From Desulfobulbaceae bacterium (GTDB lineage: Bacteria; Desulfobacterota; Desulfobulbia; Desulfobulbales; Desulfocapsaceae), in assembly GCA_030632405.1 (NCBI GenBank), contig DAOVUU010000007.1, positions 1 through 18,266 on the forward strand: a stretch of DNA of 18,266 nt, read 5' to 3'. The notes under the pieces are model-generated. The model was not told where the DNA came from and did not search any database. It saw only the letters and a program-made list of their open reading frames with translations. A program made the position numbers and the translations under genes. Shown piece after piece: positions 15,566 through 18,266 of the stretch. Numbering within the stretch: position 1 is the stretch's first letter; the number at the start of each line of letters is the position of its first letter.

Positions 15566-16744
15566 TCAATTGTAAAATTCCACTATTTTCTCGACAACAT
15601 GGGTCTGCATCGACGGGGTAAGTTCTGGATATATAGGCAGAGCAATTGTTTCTCTTGCCGCCTTTTCAGCCTGCGGACAGGAAAATTTTCCGTAATCCTT
15701 CAAACATTCCTGCTGGTGTAATGGTACGGGATAGTAAATTTCACAGCCAATATCATTGGTCAACAACCAATCACGCAACTCATCCCGCCTTTTCACCCTG
15801 AGTACGTACTGATTGTATATGTGGTGGTTTTTATGGTTGCCCCCGCTCTCTTCGTCACGATCATATACAGAAAAGGGAAGTACAATTTTTTCATTTTCAA
15901 GAAGTGACGTTTCTGCAAAAAGAGTATTGTAGTGAGTCGCATTCTCAGCTCGTTTTTTATGCCATCCATTCAGGTAAGGAAGTTTGACTCGCAATGCAGC
16001 TGCCTGAATAGGATCAAGCCTGAAATTACCTCCTATCATCTTATGGAAATATTTAGGATGGGCCCCATGATTACGCATAAGAATAAGTTTTTCCGCAAAT
16101 TCCCTGTCTTCAGTAATAACCATGCCACCATCACCAATACCGCCGAGGTTTTTACTCGGGAAAAAAGAGAAACAGCCGCAAAGTCCCATTGAACCGGCAC
16201 TTTTTTGAATAACAGTACTGTTATTGACAAATGGATATTTGGCCCCAATGGCCTGAGCCGCATCTTCTATAACAGGAATATCGTATTCCGCAGCTAATCC
16301 GATTATCTCTGTCATATCAGCGCATTGCCCGTAAAGGTGCACAGGGATTACGGCCTTCACCGTTTTACCTCTGTCTGAATTCAGGATATCAGCTACTTTT
16401 GAGGGATCGATATTAAAACTTTTGGAATCAATATCTGCAAAAACCGGGACAGCCCCTACCCGTAAAATTACACCCATAGTGGCAAAGAACGAATAAGGAC
16501 TTGTAATGACCCTGTCTCCCTGTCCGACGCCAAGTGCCATCAAAGATATAAGCAGTGCATCGGTTCCGCTGGAAACACCAACTCCATAACCCACACTGCA
16601 ATAGTTGGCAATTTCCTCTTCAAGTGCACTGACCTCCGGCCCTTGAATGTACCTGGTGGATTTGACAACACGGGTAACAGCGCTGATCAAATCATCCTGA
16701 AGATATTGCAGTTGAGCATGAAGATCGAGAAGTGGTACTTTCAT
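15566..16744 (-). CDS. DegT/DnrJ/EryC1/StrS-family PLP-dependent sugar aminotransferase
   Basis: A 392-residue fold-type I aminotransferase that transfers an amino group to a nucleotide-linked keto-sugar, making amino sugars for surface polysaccharides. Family features are VPLLDLHAQ at the N-terminus, SSGTDALLISLMALGVGQGD (PLP phosphate site), PVHLYGQ, VIEDAAQAIGA with D161 contacting the PLP ring, FFPSKNLGG with K198 as the probable Schiff-base Lys, and GGNFRLDPIQAA. An insertion of roughly 15 residues precedes the catalytic loop (about 171-186). The frame opens with GTG at 16780; ATG 16744 is preferred because the product then begins MKVPLLDL as relatives do, although neither start has a clear ribosome site. 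The sugar substrate cannot be deduced. It lies between the sigma-factor gene and the TPR-barrel gene, 101 bases before the latter. Confidence 0.88.
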   Translation of the reverse strand: MKVPLLDLHAQLQYLQDDLISAVTRVVKSTRYIQGPEVSALEEEIANYCSVGYGVGVSSGTDALLISLMALGVGQGDRVITSPYSFFATMGVILRVGAVPVFADIDSKSFNIDPSKVADILNSDRGKTVKAVIPVHLYGQCADMTEIIGLAAEYDIPVIEDAAQAIGAKYPFVNNSTVIQKSAGSMGLCGCFSFFPSKNLGGIGDGGMVITEDREFAEKLILMRNHGAHPKYFHKMIGGNFRLDPIQAAALRVKLPYLNGWHKKRAENATHYNTLFAETSLLENEKIVLPFSVYDRDEESGGNHKNHHIYNQYVLRVKRRDELRDWLLTNDIGCEIYYPVPLHQQECLKDYGKFSCPQAEKAARETIALPIYPELTPSMQTHVVEKIVEFYN

Positions 16745-16891
16745 AGTATTTGTTATTTCGTTGTGATTCTTAAACCGCACAGTGGAAGATTAAAGGGAGG
16801 TTTGTCGCGATTTGGAGTAAAAGCTGCAATTTTTCAAGAAATAGCGGGAAGTAATCAGGAAGTATGATGTTTGTACCTGGCCGAGCACACA

Positions 16892-17866
16892 TCAATCTGA
16901 ATTTATCACAATTCTTTCACCGTCAAAATAATCTACGATATCAGGCATTTCTACTTCAAGATATTTTTTCATTTTTTTCAGAAGATTTACTTCAATCTGC
17001 CGCACGCGCTCCCGGGAAATGGAAAATTTATCTGCAATATTCTGCAATGTCAAAGGTTCATCGGTGAGTAACCTTTTTTCCAGAATCATCCTTTCCTTGT
17101 CGTTGAGTCTATCTTTTAAAGTATCGAGAAGTTCTGCAAGCTTCACCTTAATTTCTTTTCCTGCTACTGTAGACTCAATACCCGGGCCATTACTTGGCAG
17201 AAAACTTTTCTGTTCATCTTCTGAATCTGATCGTACCGGACTTTCCAGGGAAACATCCCAGTTGTCCATTCGCTGCCCCATCTCAACTACCTCACGTTCT
17301 TTTACGTTAAGGCGTTGGGCGATAAGTTTTGGTTCCGCATTAAAACCTTGGGATTCAAGAAGTTTTCTCTCTTTGTTAAGACTGAAAAAAAGTTTCCGTT
17401 GTGCCTGAGTAGTCCCGATTTTAACCAGTCTCCAGTTGTCCATTATGAATTTCAGAACATAAGCCCGGATCCAATAGGCGGCATAGTATGAGAATTTCAC
17501 TCCTCTATAAGGGTCAAATTTCTTTGTTGCCTGTACCAGTCCCACATTTCCTTCCTGGATAAGATCCATGAAATTTTGCATCCAGTATTTCTGAAAATCC
17601 ATTGCAACTTTGACAACAAGCCGCAAATTAGAAGAGACAAGACGATAGGCGGCATCCTGATCACCTTCCTCTCTGAAACGAATCGCCAGTTCATCGGTCT
17701 CTTCTCTTGTCAACAACTCGTATTGACTTATCTCCTGCAAATATCTGTGTAACGCAGGATTACTTAGAGCCGGTAAATTCTCTTCGTCACCTACAGCAAC
17801 AAGGGGATTCTCATACCCATCATTAGCACCAGTCTCAGCAGTATCTTCTATAGTATTTTTGCTCAT
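16892..17866 (-). CDS. rpoH: RpoH-type (sigma-32) RNA polymerase sigma factor
   Basis: A 324-residue group 3 sigma factor. Region 1.2 is about 35-65 (NPALHRYLQEIS), region 2 about 70-150 (NLRLVVKVA, DLIQEGNVGLVQATKKFDP, FSYYAAYWIRAYV). QRKLFFSLNKER at 156-167 is the RpoH box found only in heat-shock sigma factors. Region 4 carries LTLQNIADKFSISRERVRQIE, the -35-binding helix-turn-helix. It lacks the long region 1.1 of RpoD. It is about 40 residues longer than E. coli RpoH (284), with an acidic N-terminal lead and a C-terminal tail after KKMKKYL, so it may be one of several RpoH-like paralogues. GAGG seven bases before ATG 17866 supports the start. The role is transcription of chaperone/protease genes by family analogy. 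Confidence 0.88.
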   Translation of the reverse strand: MSKNTIEDTAETGANDGYENPLVAVGDEENLPALSNPALHRYLQEISQYELLTREETDELAIRFREEGDQDAAYRLVSSNLRLVVKVAMDFQKYWMQNFMDLIQEGNVGLVQATKKFDPYRGVKFSYYAAYWIRAYVLKFIMDNWRLVKIGTTQAQRKLFFSLNKERKLLESQGFNAEPKLIAQRLNVKEREVVEMGQRMDNWDVSLESPVRSDSEDEQKSFLPSNGPGIESTVAGKEIKVKLAELLDTLKDRLNDKERMILEKRLLTDEPLTLQNIADKFSISRERVRQIEVNLLKKMKKYLEVEMPDIVDYFDGERIVINSD

Positions 17867-18176
17867 ACAACCTCACTCCGGAATAGTCGTCCAGAAAACG
17901 TCTCAAAACACCGAATATTACTCTACCTGAATTTAAGTGCAATAATAATTTTCCTGGCAACCCTTGAATTTGATTGAAGGATTTTTTTAACAGCCACGAA
18001 ATACAGGCAATATATATACAGATACCAATGCCAATAGATTAAATTCCGTTGAACATTCGAGTGAAAATCTATTTTCTTATTACTGATTTTATGCTAGATA
18101 GTGCCTATCCATTCATAATAGATTTTGTTCTATCACCTCAATCTACCATTTTATACCACCTATCAATTCCAACCTA
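17867..18176. other. Divergent rpoH-lepA intergenic region
   Basis: About 310 AT-rich bases between the divergent starts of rpoH and lepA; both promoters must lie here. I see no open frame worth calling. A short perfect inverted repeat, GATAG-TGC-CTATC, is at 18097-18109, about 70 bases before lepA. CTTGAA at 17963 resembles a heat-shock -35 but has no CCCCAT-like -10 at the right distance. Confidence 0.6.
17915..17942 (-). promoter_or_regulatory. Weak promoter candidate for rpoH
   Basis: On the minus strand TTGCAC (17942-17937) and TAATAT (17920-17915) are separated by 16 bases. The matches are three of six and four of six, and the -10 is about 50 bases before the rpoH start. A tentative housekeeping-type promoter. 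Confidence 0.25.
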
Positions 18177-18266
18177 ATGAAAAATATCCGTAATTTCAGT
18201 ATTATTGCCCATATCGATCATGGAAAATCCACCCTGGCTGATCGAATGATTCAACTCTGCGACCTT
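18177..18266 (+). CDS. lepA: Elongation factor 4 (LepA), N-terminal fragment
   Basis: The first 30 codons of a translational GTPase, cut by the window edge. [12 protein letters not shown] is essentially the start of LepA in many bacteria, and [12 protein letters not shown] is its G1/P-loop (GxxxxGKS/T type). LepA is a ribosome-associated GTPase that acts in back-translocation or ribosome assembly and initiation. No recognisable Shine-Dalgarno precedes the ATG (tatcaattccaaccta), yet the residue match leaves little doubt about the start. It is transcribed divergently from rpoH. Confidence 0.93.
   Translation, partial: MKNIRNFSIIAHIDHGKSTLADRMIQLCDL

Noticed and set aside
17963..18000. A sigma-32 promoter (CTTGAA) in the rpoH-lepA gap
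   Set aside because: No CCCCAT-like -10 lies at the 13-15 base distance.
1..18266. CRISPR array, tRNA, rRNA, phage or defence system
   Set aside because: No regularly spaced repeats, no tRNA-like cloverleaf with a CCA end, and every sizeable frame is accounted for by recognisable core or respiratory genes.

Overview
The window is a gene-dense, fairly AT-rich bacterial chromosome segment carrying mostly core genes. RpoH-type sigma factor, LepA, GreA, EttA, TsaC and purine genes, together with a Tat-exported molybdopterin oxidoreductase and its TorD-like chaperone, suggest an anaerobic or facultative Gram-negative, plausibly Desulfobacterota (a former deltaproteobacterium). That placement is inferred from gene content and protein style, not from a marker search. 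No rRNA, tRNA, CRISPR array, transposase or prophage gene was seen.

Layout. Positions 3-1385 (+) hold the 3' part of an M18 aminopeptidase and a small lytic transglycosylase. Positions 1386-1743 are non-coding, with a cluster of TGTG/CACA inverted repeats. Positions 1744-5400 (+) form a compact respiratory operon: a TorD/DmsD-type chaperone, a Tat-exported PsrA/PhsA-like catalytic subunit and a four-cluster ferredoxin subunit. It is closed by a strong intrinsic terminator with no membrane-anchor gene inside. Positions 5707-7392 (+) encode the translation factor EttA. Convergent to it, 7477-9902 (-) is an apparent two-gene operon: a PurD-PurE fusion followed by tsaC. Divergent from purDE, 10087-10782 (+) encodes a TetR regulator closely resembling Bacillus FadR, and its upstream region carries a palindrome of the Bacillus FadR operator type. 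Positions 10796-17866 (-) hold, in transcription order, an RpoH-like sigma factor, a DegT-type sugar aminotransferase, a giant TPR protein with a C-terminal outer-membrane barrel, and greA. A hairpin plus U8 terminator sits immediately before greA. The window ends in the first 30 codons of lepA (+), divergent from rpoH.

How the parts work together. The TorD/PsrA-like/PsrB-like set should reduce or oxidise a small inorganic (probably sulfur) compound outside the inner membrane. The TPR-barrel protein and the neighbouring PLP aminotransferase hint at surface polysaccharide production or export, although no glycosyltransferase or synthase is present. The rest is housekeeping: purine synthesis, tRNA t6A modification, translation factors, transcript-cleavage factor and heat-shock sigma.

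Most notable are the FadR-type operator at 10019-10046, the PurD-PurE fusion, the respiratory operon without an anchor, the orphan TPR porin and the terminator directly in front of greA. I did not find a clearly new multi-gene system; the candidates are listed with their limits.
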